From Haloprofundus marisrubri (GTDB lineage Archaea; Halobacteriota; Halobacteria; Halobacteriales; Haloferacaceae): a stretch of 64,000 nt of DNA. Positions 17,023 through 25,780 of the stretch are shown in pieces. A program made the position numbers and the translations under genes. Positions within the stretch are counted from its first letter, which is position 1, and the number at the start of each line of letters is the position of its first letter. The notes below the pieces were generated by a model. It made no database searches, had not been told where the DNA came from, and saw only the letters and a list, made by a program, of their open reading frames with translations. The stretch is taken from contig NZ_LOPU01000004.1 in NCBI RefSeq assembly GCF_001469955.1, positions 62,001-126,000 of the forward strand, read 5' to 3'.

Positions 17023-18093
17023 TCATTGGATTTGACGACGTTGATACTGCGTCCCCGACTGACCAAACGAGAATATACCTACAGAAGGCTTTAGATCCGA
17101 CTTTCGATATCCAATTGGTGCTGTCGACCCACCACAGACTGCTACACAGTTCTCGACTTCTTTCTCAAATTGCTTATGTAGATGGCCCAGTGCGAGCGCA
17201 TCGAATTTGAACCCATTCTGGCTACTTGCTTGTCTAAGTATGCGTCTGATAGTTCCAATAGCATTCTCTGAGGGCGAATACGGCTCAACTGATTGATGTA
17301 ACGTCAAAAGAACGTTCGATTGCCCACAGGGATCCATATCCAGCATTGATGAATTCCAGTCATCTGCTCTTGTAAAATCAACCCCGTATAACGCAACCGA
17401 GTCTCCAACGACGGTTGGTGAACAAGAGAGATGACTAACCAGGCCACTACTTTGGTATCGCTTCAGAAGTGTCGTCCCTTCATCTCGCTCGTGATTTCCG
17501 AGGATGTAATAGAACGGGATCGATGCTGAACGCAACTTTTTGAGTTGTCTTCGGCATGCTTTCGCGGTTGAGTCCGTTATGCCGTGTCTGTCATTGTGAA
17601 ATAGGTCACCAGTGTGAACGACTGCATCGACATCCCTACTGAGCGCCAACGCAACTGCCTCCTCGAATCCAGCTGCACAATTGATTGACCGTTGATATCG
17701 ACCTGATCCAGCTTTCTTTTTCCCCAAGTGTGAATCAGTCATATGCAGAATTGACGTTTGATTCGCCTGCTGACCCTCGCTTTCCATCCGGCGCTGGAAG
17801 TCCTGATGTCCATCATACCCTAGTCGTCTCCAATCATGCAGAGCGTCTCTTTTCCCACTCACATGACCGCCCACGGATCTAATTTCTCCAATATACTCAC
17901 AAGATTTCACTGGACAGGCAACCAACTCAGGTGGAAGCTCTGTTGACCCTGTTTTAGCATATTGTTTGAAATCGTTCGCTCCGTCATATCCAAGTCTACG
18001 CCAGTTGTGCAACTGATCTTTCTTCCCGCTCACGTGGGCCGCAACCGACGCGATGGGGCCAGTATACTCACATCCTGAGACTGGACATATCAT
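17023..18093 (-). CDS. Mre11/SbcD-like metallophosphoesterase with two N-terminal zinc-finger repeats
   Basis: A 356-residue protein. Residues 1-50 and about 58-110 are two copies of one module: C-x4-C, then HVSGK, LH, and the block WRRLGYDG; this pattern fits a Cys2-His2 zinc finger. From about residue 117 follows a calcineurin-like phosphoesterase with all motifs present: MTDSHLG, VHTGDLFHND, ILGNHERD, TLHQS and ALGHLH. Mre11/SbcD enzymes use this set to bind two metals and cut DNA ends. No Rad50/SbcC partner is nearby. It lies between the giant-helicase operon and the DpdA-like gene, 113 bases from the latter, so it may be the nuclease arm of that system, with the fingers reading DNA; that is an inference. 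Confidence 0.85.
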   Translation of the reverse strand: MICPVSGCEYTGPIASVAAHVSGKKDQLHNWRRLGYDGANDFKQYAKTGSTELPPELVACPVKSCEYIGEIRSVGGHVSGKRDALHDWRRLGYDGHQDFQRRMESEGQQANQTSILHMTDSHLGKKKAGSGRYQRSINCAAGFEEAVALALSRDVDAVVHTGDLFHNDRHGITDSTAKACRRQLKKLRSASIPFYYILGNHERDEGTTLLKRYQSSGLVSHLSCSPTVVGDSVALYGVDFTRADDWNSSMLDMDPCGQSNVLLTLHQSVEPYSPSENAIGTIRRILRQASSQNGFKFDALALGHLHKQFEKEVENCVAVCGGSTAPIGYRKSDLKPSVGIFSFGQSGTQYQRRQIQ

Positions 18094-18205
18094 ACGTAAA
18101 CCTCTCCCCAGGAACTCACACTACCACTCACTCACAACTGGTTATAAATGTGAAATTTCCTGTCGGAGAATATCGATTAGCAATCAATCCCAGAAACAAT
18201 CGGTG

Positions 18206-20248
18206 TTAGTTTTGAGTAGCTTCCTTCGAGTTCTCTACAACAGGATTCTCGTCCAGATAGTCGATTAGCTGCTGGATATTTGTATTTCGGAAATGCTCGG
18301 TGAGTTGGAGTGCGCGTGGATTTCGTGGGAATACCTCTCCGCGCCCATATGCTTCAATCGCGTCCTCGATCACTTGACGATAATTCGAACTTGCACAGTA
18401 ACCGACGATATGGTCGTACTCATCGCCGTACCTCTCGAGATACTCCTTCAGGCGCTTTGTGACTAATTTGCGCTGCCGGTTGTCCTCGTTCGCTAAGACA
18501 TATTCGTACTCAAGCACTGCCTCTTCTTGCTCTTTTTCTACCGGAACTGGACCATACATCCCTGAAATCGTCACCTTGTGTATTCGGTCAGTCCGCTCAC
18601 CTAGCTTATTCCATAAGACCGAATGAGTCCTCGAAATCGAGTACGGCTTCGCCTGACTACATGGGATCAGAAGCAGTACGTCGTCCTCTTCTGGCGGGGA
18701 ATATTTCTGTCGGAGGATATCGAAACTGCTCGGCGTGTGCTTGAGTGAAATACTCCGTGTTTCATTCAAATCCTCCACTCCAGCACCCCACTCTGTGAGT
18801 TTCTTCTGATCGCTTGCTAGCGTAGGACCTGGTATCAGGTCTGTCGCTCCGAGTTCTCGAAGATCTTCTGTGAGCTGATTAGTCTCGTCTTGGACTTGTG
18901 CTTGTTTCAGTCCCTTTGCGATATCTGGATGCTCTCTCGCAAACCCGACCACGTACTCGAGAAGTCTCCCTTCGGCGATTGCATCACGAACACGCTGCAA
19001 CTCGTCGTTGTACACCTCAAAATTGTGTCCTGCAAGGATGGCATAATAGTCGCTCTTAATCCACTCTCCGCGTTCTTTTCTCGCTTCTGTCTCATGGTAC
19101 CCTAAGTTGAGATTCAGCTCTTCTTGTAGAAGCTCATAATCGACTTCGGAGTCTGAGTTACAGAGCGGACAGCGTTCGATGTCGCACGGGAACTCTCCGT
19201 TTTCGAGATGTTCTTCGAGGTCGTCGAGATGGAGATGCTCCCACGTAGACGGCTTGGTATATTTCTTATATTGGGCTGTCTGCATGTGACTCGAACAGTC
19301 AAATGAGTCGGCTCCAAGCAAGGACAATAGTCCGACTTGTTTCCCACCGACTCCGAAGACATGGAGTCCAATTTCGTTTTCTAGGTTTTTCCCTCGAATC
19401 GCTTGCTTAGCGCCATTAACAATGTTGACGAGGACGTCAATACTGCTTCTGAGCGGCACGAGAGACCCGATTGCGAATCCGTCGAAGAGTTCTTCGAGGC
19501 TTTCTTCTTCGACTCGCTCTAAGAATTTCTGGACATACCAACTGACCCATTCATCATCATGACCGTGGATTGCCACATACACGCCTGGCTTGCTTTGGCC
19601 GCCTTTCTCAGGGTCGAACCCACCGGTCTGTATACGCTCTGCAACCGTAGGGTTTAGCAAGCTTTCCGAACCGAATTGGTCTGGATTATCAAGTAATTGC
19701 AAACACCCAATGGCGCTCTCAATACTTTTCCACATCCGCTCTTCCCGTTCCTGTTGATTGAGATTTGGCGGAACTGGATAGTCCAGCGTCGCAATGATAT
19801 CTGCGCCAAAATCAAGCTGGAGTCCCAGTATGCTTTCTGGATTCGTGTATAGACCCCATTTGTTCTCGACACCTCCATCAGTGGGCGCGTCACTGAAGGT
19901 GTCGGAATTCATGAGTTTGAACCCTCCGGAGTCGATGAATACAGGCGCGTCTAAATTCCTGAATTTCTCATGGAATGTCTCTTTGCGCCAAAAATTGTTG
20001 AGATTGTGTGGTGAGACCCCGTAGTCAGTGAAACTCATCGCTTGAAACATGATTCCTTGGAGACGCTCCGCAGAAATCAAGCGATCTCGCATACGTCGCC
20101 AAACACCCCCAGATTCCTTCGTCGTACCTCCGATGAGATTGATCACCGGAAAAAGCGCTGGAGTGTCGACGGTGTGAGAGGGGAGATCAAGGGTCCCGAG
20201 TCTACCATAGCCGTCGCCCCCTTCTTCGTCAACTCGGAACTCAGCCAT
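18206..20248 (-). CDS. DpdA-like transglycosylase fused to ArcS-type core domain
   Basis: A 680-residue protein. The N-terminal two thirds is a tRNA-guanine-transglycosylase-like barrel: DSGGF (residues 106-110) supplies the general acid/base Asp and GADSFD (about residue 313) the nucleophilic Asp, and a Cys cluster (ERCPLC, near residue 360) matches the zinc site. The C-terminal part (about 520-650) carries LIPCSQAKPYSISR, the signature of the archaeosine synthase ArcS core (DUF5591), which converts preQ0 to archaeosine. There is no PUA RNA-binding domain, arguing against a tRNA enzyme. The likely role is inserting preQ0 into DNA and perhaps converting it to a dG+-like base. Haloarchaea already make preQ0 for tRNA, so no synthesis genes are needed here. 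Confidence 0.82.
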   Translation of the reverse strand: MAEFRVDEEGGDGYGRLGTLDLPSHTVDTPALFPVINLIGGTTKESGGVWRRMRDRLISAERLQGIMFQAMSFTDYGVSPHNLNNFWRKETFHEKFRNLDAPVFIDSGGFKLMNSDTFSDAPTDGGVENKWGLYTNPESILGLQLDFGADIIATLDYPVPPNLNQQEREERMWKSIESAIGCLQLLDNPDQFGSESLLNPTVAERIQTGGFDPEKGGQSKPGVYVAIHGHDDEWVSWYVQKFLERVEEESLEELFDGFAIGSLVPLRSSIDVLVNIVNGAKQAIRGKNLENEIGLHVFGVGGKQVGLLSLLGADSFDCSSHMQTAQYKKYTKPSTWEHLHLDDLEEHLENGEFPCDIERCPLCNSDSEVDYELLQEELNLNLGYHETEARKERGEWIKSDYYAILAGHNFEVYNDELQRVRDAIAEGRLLEYVVGFAREHPDIAKGLKQAQVQDETNQLTEDLRELGATDLIPGPTLASDQKKLTEWGAGVEDLNETRSISLKHTPSSFDILRQKYSPPEEDDVLLLIPCSQAKPYSISRTHSVLWNKLGERTDRIHKVTISGMYGPVPVEKEQEEAVLEYEYVLANEDNRQRKLVTKRLKEYLERYGDEYDHIVGYCASSNYRQVIEDAIEAYGRGEVFPRNPRALQLTEHFRNTNIQQLIDYLDENPVVENSKEATQN

Positions 20249-20525
20249 CGCTTTCGTTGATTACTCAGTCTCTCCTGTTAGTCGCTTCGCTTCTTGATAA
20301 TCAGACGTCCCGACCATTTACGCTTTTTGATATGTCGATATACGAGATATTTTGCTTCCTACTACGATTTGGCCTAGCACGAATTATCTCCTGTGTGGGG
20401 CCTATGGCTCAAGAGCAGCCACTGAATATCTGGTTTTGCATCTACCAATACGCAAACTGACTAATTTGATTTACCGATTAATAGCAGTCTGTACGAAGAA
20501 GTGGGAAAGTATTAAGATCTCCTAG

Positions 20526-21002
20526 ATGATACCGAAGTTCATGTCTATACTACTGTTACAGTCGTGCTCTGATTCGAAGCAGGAGGTTGCTAAGAGACTT
20601 CCTGCACTGAATCTGTATTCTGGCTATTTCTACAAAATCATAAAGAAAGCGATAAGAGAAAACGACCTTCGAGCGGACATGGACCTCCGTATTCTTTCCG
20701 CAGAACATGGGTTACTGCACCCAGATACCGAAATTCTGCATTATGACCGCAAAATGGATACTGAACGTGCGAAGCAACTCCAAGATGACGTCGTATCCGA
20801 ACTCAGGGAACTTATCAATGAAGAGGGATACAATCGCGTAATTGTCAATATGGCCAAAGAGTACAGAACAGCGATTCAGGGATTTGACGATGAACTTGAC
20901 GTCAAAGTTGACTACGTTTGTGGAGACGGTATTGGCTACAAAGGCCATGTTCTGAAACGTGTTGTTCGTGGTGACGATTCAGCGTTCACAGTATCGAGTT
21001 AG
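20526..21002 (+). CDS. DUF6884/YaaA-like small protein of the second transglycosylase operon
   Basis: A 158-residue protein (an internal ATG at 20541 is an alternative start and gives a cleaner N-terminus, MSILLLQSC). Recognisable blocks are SCSDSKQ, ALNLYSG, ILSAEHGLL and a DRKM turn, resembling the DUF6884 family, whose fold appears related to the ArcS core and DUF328-type domains that process 7-deazaguanine bases. The stop is followed without any gap by the ATG of the 414-residue transglycosylase gene. It may therefore provide, as a separate chain, the function that the ArcS-like domain provides in the 680-residue fusion, for example converting preQ0 in DNA. Family assignment is by eye. 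Confidence 0.65.
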   Translation: MIPKFMSILLLQSCSDSKQEVAKRLPALNLYSGYFYKIIKKAIRENDLRADMDLRILSAEHGLLHPDTEILHYDRKMDTERAKQLQDDVVSELRELINEEGYNRVIVNMAKEYRTAIQGFDDELDVKVDYVCGDGIGYKGHVLKRVVRGDDSAFTVSS

Positions 21003-22247
21003 ATGCCATTGAACCCACTCCAAACCCAAGCTGCCGAGTTTGACATCGCAGCAACAGCTGGGGATGCACGCTCTGGTACGCTTCGGATCAAAGATACTGA
21101 AATCCAAACTCCAAATCTATTCCCCGTAGTGAATCTGTATGGCGGCGGAACTTCTCGAAGTCTCTACGGTGGCGGTGTACACCGCACACTAAAGGAATTC
21201 ATGGTTGGTCATGAAGTAATCGGCGGCGGTGACTACGACGAATATTTTGATGGCATAATGTACTCTGTGGGCTCACTCACCGATTATAATATTAGCCGAG
21301 AGAGGTATGAAGACTACATCTCTGAGCCAGTCAAAAATCGCGAAGGTTTCGAGAATTTCAACGGAACGCTCTTTCTAGATTCTGGAGGGTTCAAATTTCT
21401 CGGTGGACATGGATTAGACGGCAGTAACTTCGAGGTTGAGATTGATCAAGAGAAAGTCTATGAAATCCAAGACAAAATGGGTGGGGACATTCTTGTCAAC
21501 CTCGACAGACCAATTGCTCCCAGCGACGACTATGATGCACGAGTCGAGAAAGCACGCCAAACAGCTGAGAACATTACAGAATTTCTAGACTTATCTGATG
21601 GTACTCGTAGTGCTCGCTTCCTCACACTCCATGGTTACAACTACTCGATGTTGGATACCTTCCTGAATGAAATCGACAAGATTGTCGGTGCATCCCGAGT
21701 TCACGATGAATTTGACGGAATCGCTCTCGGTAGTCTGGTTCCAATGAAGGACAACAAAACAAATCTAATCGATGCAATCCAAGACTGCCGCGAAATTCTC
21801 CGTGACTGGAAATTTGACGACCTGCCACTACACGTGCTTGGAATCTCATCGACGGCAATCCCTCTATTGGCCGCTGTTGGAGCGGACTCATTCGATTCGT
21901 CTTCATACCTCCATTCCGCGATTAACGGCAAGTACGCGACGTCACTCGTCAGCACTAAATCATTGTCTGAAGTCGACTTCTCGCACTGTAACTGTCCCGT
22001 CTGTTCGAATGACGAACTAGTCTACCGGATGCAAGGGAATGCCCGCTATCAAAAAGACGTACTCGGACCAGTAGCAATGCATAATCTCATTATTCAAAAG
22101 CGAGAGGTTGCAAAGATCAGAGACTGCATTCGCTCACCCGGTACCGAAGCATTAGTAGACTACCTAGAACACACCCTTGGTGACCACAAGTCACTTCGAA
22201 GGTTCACCCACAGAGTTGTGAACGAATCACTTGGAGGATATTTCTAA
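21003..22247 (+). CDS. Second DpdA-like transglycosylase
   Basis: A 414-residue TGT-like protein. DSGGF (residues 126-130) and GADSFD (about residue 292) give the two catalytic Asp residues, and CNCPVC (about 329-334) gives the zinc-binding Cys set. The start resembles that of the 680-residue protein (NLFPVVNLYGG against ALFPVINLIGG), so the two are paralogues, but this one ends soon after the zinc site and lacks both the ArcS core and any PUA domain. It lies directly after the DUF6884-like gene and directly before a GHKL ATPase gene, forming a rightward operon divergent from the first dpdA-like gene. Likely a DNA rather than tRNA base-exchange enzyme. Confidence 0.82.
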   Translation: MPLNPLQTQAAEFDIAATAGDARSGTLRIKDTEIQTPNLFPVVNLYGGGTSRSLYGGGVHRTLKEFMVGHEVIGGGDYDEYFDGIMYSVGSLTDYNISRERYEDYISEPVKNREGFENFNGTLFLDSGGFKFLGGHGLDGSNFEVEIDQEKVYEIQDKMGGDILVNLDRPIAPSDDYDARVEKARQTAENITEFLDLSDGTRSARFLTLHGYNYSMLDTFLNEIDKIVGASRVHDEFDGIALGSLVPMKDNKTNLIDAIQDCREILRDWKFDDLPLHVLGISSTAIPLLAAVGADSFDSSSYLHSAINGKYATSLVSTKSLSEVDFSHCNCPVCSNDELVYRMQGNARYQKDVLGPVAMHNLIIQKREVAKIRDCIRSPGTEALVDYLEHTLGDHKSLRRFTHRVVNESLGGYF

Positions 22248-22248
22248 T

Positions 22249-23799
22249 ATGATGGAAACTAAAACACCAAAAGTCAACGAAGTAAACGAGTTCTTAGAGA
22301 TTGCGAGCGACTTTGAGGACCCACTCGAAGTTATCCGAGAGTCACTCTCGAATAGCTACGACGCAGGAGCAGAGTCGGTTACAATCTCTATCAAGAGTCG
22401 TCCTGACGGCTCAAAAATTGTAATCGAGGATGACGGTCAGGGCATGAGTGAATCTGACCTCGAATCTTTCTTTGACTTAGGTAATTCGACGAAGAACGAC
22501 CCTGAAATCGACTCAATCGGGTACAAAGGACACGGCACCAAGATTTTCTATAAAAGCGAAAAGATCGTCGTTGACAGTGCCAGGGATGGAACAAACATCC
22601 ACGCTGAAATGGACCGTCCCTGGGAGAAGCTCAACAACCGGACTCTCCCCGAGTATGAGGTTGCTAAACGAACTACGACATCAGATGGCACTCGTATCGA
22701 AGTAACTGGGTTCAAATCAGGTAGGGGTTTCTCACCGGAGTCACTCACGTACAACAAGATTGAGCACTATCTAAAGTGGAAAACGCTTGCTGGATCGACA
22801 AAATATCACTTCCACCCCGATGAGTTCCGGGAAATGGAAATCGTCGTCGAATTAGATGATGAGATTGATGACTCACAAGACAAGCTTGTGACCAATAACA
22901 AACTTGAATTCCCTTCTGAACAGCTCAACCCAGGCGACGGGCAGTACCCTGAATCACGGATGTGTAAGCACTACGGCCCTCATACAATAGATGTTGAGGC
23001 AGAAAACGGGGACACGACCCAGCTGGAAATTGTTGGTATGGTTGGAGGGAAAGAAACCCGCGATGAGCTTCCTACCTATGGACGTCACTCTACTCAATTT
23101 GGCATCTGGCTCGCAAAAGACCACATCAAAGTCGAACGTCTCAACGAAGCAATCTCTCACGACAATGAATTCATTCACTTCTTCTTCATCGCAAACTCTC
23201 AAGATATCGAGCTCTCCGCAAACCGAGAGAAGATACGTAACAAGTCGAGTGCAATCTACCAAGCAATCGAAGAAGATCTCAACTACTTCCTCTCAAAAAT
23301 CGCAGCGGATCCGTGGTTCAAAGACTATCTCCAGCAACGGCGCGTCGCAGAACTGAACCGCAAGGCGAAGTCTCAACAAAAATCGATTGAAGAGCGTGAG
23401 GCAATCGTAACAGAACGGACACGATTCGAGCCATCAAATCAGACAGAAGTCATGCTTGGTCTGGAGCGTTCGAATCGTCAAGGTGCAAAGCCAACAATCA
23501 CTGTCGAGGACTTCGACCTCGGTGCAGACGTCAATGCGCTTGTCGAACAAAATGACCGGCTCTATGGCTGCTCTGTGCATCAAGAGCTAACTGACCATTT
23601 TGAAGCAGACAAACCACTCGAGAGTATTAGCAAGATCGTTTGCTGGGAAATTGGTGATCAAGACAAGCTACGCGAGTATGCACGCAATGGGTATCATGGT
23701 GGGTCAGTTGAGTTCGACCTGGAGAACAACCGTATCATCTATCGAAACGGTACCGAATACACTGTTCACGTAGTGGAGGTTAGCTCCCGGTTCGAGTAA
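22249..23799 (+). CDS. GHKL (Hsp90/MORC-like) ATPase
   Basis: A protein of about 516 residues starting at the ATG at 22249, one base after the preceding stop (a second ATG follows at once). The N-terminal 150 residues carry a full Bergerat fold: N box RESLSNSYDA, G1 box DDGQGM, and a G2 region GYKGHGTKIF. The next 200 residues look like the S5/transducer domain (ELSANREKIRNK). The C-terminus is helical with a small alpha/beta end. MORC-like ATPases of this type clamp on DNA and occur in prokaryotic conflict systems. The operon position after DUF6884 and the transglycosylase suggests that it acts on, or polices, 7-deazaguanine-marked DNA; the role is inferred. Confidence 0.82.
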   Translation: MMETKTPKVNEVNEFLEIASDFEDPLEVIRESLSNSYDAGAESVTISIKSRPDGSKIVIEDDGQGMSESDLESFFDLGNSTKNDPEIDSIGYKGHGTKIFYKSEKIVVDSARDGTNIHAEMDRPWEKLNNRTLPEYEVAKRTTTSDGTRIEVTGFKSGRGFSPESLTYNKIEHYLKWKTLAGSTKYHFHPDEFREMEIVVELDDEIDDSQDKLVTNNKLEFPSEQLNPGDGQYPESRMCKHYGPHTIDVEAENGDTTQLEIVGMVGGKETRDELPTYGRHSTQFGIWLAKDHIKVERLNEAISHDNEFIHFFFIANSQDIELSANREKIRNKSSAIYQAIEEDLNYFLSKIAADPWFKDYLQQRRVAELNRKAKSQQKSIEEREAIVTERTRFEPSNQTEVMLGLERSNRQGAKPTITVEDFDLGADVNALVEQNDRLYGCSVHQELTDHFEADKPLESISKIVCWEIGDQDKLREYARNGYHGGSVEFDLENNRIIYRNGTEYTVHVVEVSSRFE

Positions 23800-23820
23800 T
23801 GAGTCGTGTCTTTTACGTAT

Positions 23821-23844
23821 TGTTCAGTGACGATTGACTGAACA
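23821..23844. terminator. Inverted repeat between convergent genes
   Basis: Perfect 8-base arms TGTTCAGT and ACTGAACA with an 8-base loop, 21 bases after the GHKL stop and 47 bases from the end of the convergent GIY-YIG gene. Its position suggests a bidirectional terminator or mRNA 3'-end hairpin; no T tract follows. Confidence 0.5.
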
Positions 23845-23891
23845 TCAGGGCTCTATCGTGTCGAACCTCGGGGCCACAATTAATCGAGTTG

Positions 23892-24422
23892 CTATTGAGT
23901 CCCGTCGAGGTCTAGGAACTCGGCTAGATTTTCTTGAAGAATTTCTTGGTGGACAAGCAATGTTTTACGCGTGTCTGCGCTGTGACCCGCGTATTTGATT
24001 TTGTCCACCATCCGCGATAGGTGCTCCAACTTCTGTTTAGACCGATTGTACGGGATTGAACGAAACTCTTGTTCAGACTCAGCCAGCAGCTCCACTGTTC
24101 CATCTGGATTCTCTAAATTGATATCGTAGGACTTGTCCGGATACTCGCGTTCTGACCCAAAGTTGAGGTATGGACTGTGGTGAGCAAGCAATGCCTTCTC
24201 ACTGATTTTGTCTTTCTCCGTCGACCACCAATCTACGTGGCTGATATCCCAGATGTCTAACCGTCCGTAGCTTACGACGCTAGAATCCTGACGTACAAAG
24301 TGCTGTCTGAGTCGGCTGTAGAGATTACTTGACCTTCCGACGTACGCTGGTCGGTCATCAAGGTCGAACATACAATAGACACCAGATGTGCGTGGTACCT
24401 GGCTGAGATTATCGACGGACAT
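23892..24422 (-). CDS. GIY-YIG nuclease-domain protein
   Basis: A 176-residue protein with an N-terminal GIY-YIG domain: SGVYCMFD stands for the GIY strand and AYVGRSSNLYSRLRQHF for the YIG strand with its conserved Arg. A Glu in the block KALLAHHSPYLN would be the metal ligand. After about residue 95 the sequence is helical (RSKQKLEHLSRMVDKI) and not recognised. It is a single gene, with its own AT-rich upstream region, converging on the GHKL operon. The domain is used by homing, restriction and repair nucleases; in this location a stand-alone accessory nuclease is likely, but the target is unknown. Confidence 0.8.
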   Translation of the reverse strand: MSVDNLSQVPRTSGVYCMFDLDDRPAYVGRSSNLYSRLRQHFVRQDSSVVSYGRLDIWDISHVDWWSTEKDKISEKALLAHHSPYLNFGSEREYPDKSYDINLENPDGTVELLAESEQEFRSIPYNRSKQKLEHLSRMVDKIKYAGHSADTRKTLLVHQEILQENLAEFLDLDGTQ

Positions 24423-25087
24423 GGTCAGTAGCTATCGACTATCTCTATATCATGGTAGCGATCATTCAGTTGGACGATCGACCACCCGAAGTACTCAGTC
24501 AGCAAGACCAGTCAATGTGTTCTTATTCTTGGACTTCTCTTTCGATATTATTCTTTCGACTGTAGTCATTTTGTGTGTGAGCATACTAAAATTGGAACAC
24601 ATTCCATTATCTTGTACTCTTGCGTAAGTAGATGAACGTCGCATCTGTTTACCCATTGATAACGACGGTGACTGGTGAACCAATAGTAATCCTACTCCTC
24701 TTAGGTAACATCCAATATGGTGAACTGGCCCAACCATTCTGTCACCTAAATTGGTCTAGGAATTATCAACTGATATAAAAATGTGACCCACTTGAAACAT
24801 CCTCTAAGGATAATTTCATCACAATAAAGAAGAACGTAATGTTTCTACTTGGATTGGTTTGTCGTACTCTATAATACATGTCCACCGCCCACTGACTGCC
24901 GGTTGAAGAAACAGACTCAAAGTTTACTTTGGAATACTCTAGAAAAATCGCGGCGAGGAAGAGTGAAAATAAGGTTTTTGTAGCAATCAGGGCGCAATTC
25001 CATTGACATTGCCAATTCTCAAGTGAGAATCCTAATAAGGTTTATTTCGGTACCGGCACAATACACTCATACTATCCGGCTGGTGCG
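24423..25087. other. Non-coding region right of the GIY-YIG gene
   Basis: About 660 AT-rich bases with no convincing gene. It probably holds the leftward promoter of the GIY-YIG gene near 24443 (CTATATC). Two similar AATAAGGTTT words stand near 24970 and 25033. Near its right end lies the palindrome listed separately. Confidence 0.45.
25015..25030. promoter_or_regulatory. Palindromic operator candidate
   Basis: ATTCTCA and TGAGAAT form perfect 7-base arms around a 2-base centre. Such tight dyads are typical protein-binding sites. It lies about 270 bases upstream of the winged-helix gene at 25300, so regulation by that protein is possible but unproven. Confidence 0.4.
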
Positions 25088-25253
25088 GCGAATGATTCGC
25101 TCGCCTTGTCGGCATAGTACGAGGAGCGTCTCAGCGCTCCTCGAAAAACGAGTCAACCGGTTACTGATCAATGAAATCGGTTGGCTAGCACCTGTGCTCG
25201 CCACTCTGGACGTCCAGGCGTAGTTAACACTATGCCGTTTGGGCTCTTAGCCC
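25088..25253. ncRNA. Candidate structured RNA or palindromic element with a cloverleaf-like fold
   Basis: Six stems can be drawn by eye. GCGAA/TTCGC (25088-25100) comes first. An outer helix GGCATAGT (25111-25118) pairs with ACTATGCC (25229-25236). It encloses CGAGGAGCG/CGCTCCTCG (25120-25143), CAACCG/CGGTTG (25154-25183), AGCAC/GTGCT (25187-25198) and the perfect palindrome CTGGACGTCCAG (25206-25217). A further hairpin GGGCT/AGCCC follows at 25241-25253. The enclosed multi-branch layout suggests a folded RNA, a cis-regulatory leader of the downstream gene, or a small palindromic mobile element. The strand is unknown. Confidence 0.4.
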
Positions 25254-25299
25254 TTTGGGGTTGTCTCGCGTGGTGAGTGCGCAACTGAGGTCACAATAC

Positions 25300-25602
25300 A
25301 TGAAAGACGATATCAGTAGCCCGGTATTAGATCGGGTATTCGACGTCCTGCGACGCTCGCCTCGCCGACAGCTCCTGCTTCGCATCCATGCAAGCGGGTC
25401 AGACGGTGTATTACGTGAGGACATCACTCACAGCGATGCGACTGAAACCTCGCTGCACCACAACCACCTCCCGATGCTCGAAGACTACGGCTACGTCGAC
25501 ATCAGTGCAGACGCAGAAGTATTCTACGAGGGCGATGACTTCCACGAACTCGTACCGTACCTCGACACGCTGTCGGAGGAGGCCTCGGATACAGTAGCAT
25601 AA
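25300..25602 (+). CDS. Small winged-helix protein (DUF7344-like haloarchaeal type)
   Basis: A 100-residue acidic protein starting at the ATG at 25300. The core resembles the small winged-helix domains common in haloarchaea: VLDRVFDVLRRSPRRQLLL forms helix 1, DATETSLHHNHLPMLEDYGYVDI the recognition helix and turn, followed by a short wing and a C-terminal helix (HELVPYLDTL). No signal peptide or membrane segment. It is a single gene immediately downstream of the stem-loop-rich stretch and probably a transcription regulator. Frames opening at 25255 would add an unlikely basic tail. Confidence 0.7.
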   Translation: MKDDISSPVLDRVFDVLRRSPRRQLLLRIHASGSDGVLREDITHSDATETSLHHNHLPMLEDYGYVDISADAEVFYEGDDFHELVPYLDTLSEEASDTVA

Positions 25603-25780
25603 TAGTTGTCGAAAGAAGCGGTAGCGGACCCTATCATCGATTTTTTGGCTACGACCCTTCTCGTAGAGCAATACTACCGAAGACTCTGATCTCAGATGTA
25701 TCACTGAACATCATCAGTTGTTGTAGTCATTGAACACAACTAATGAACACAACTATGTTCATCTATTCAATTGAGTGTGT

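Noticed and set aside
18206-22247. Both TGT-like genes as ordinary tRNA archaeosine enzymes
   Set aside because: Neither has the PUA domain of archaeal TgtA, there are two copies in an island, and the neighbours (helicases, nucleases, GHKL ATPase) fit DNA modification. Still to be proven by chemistry.
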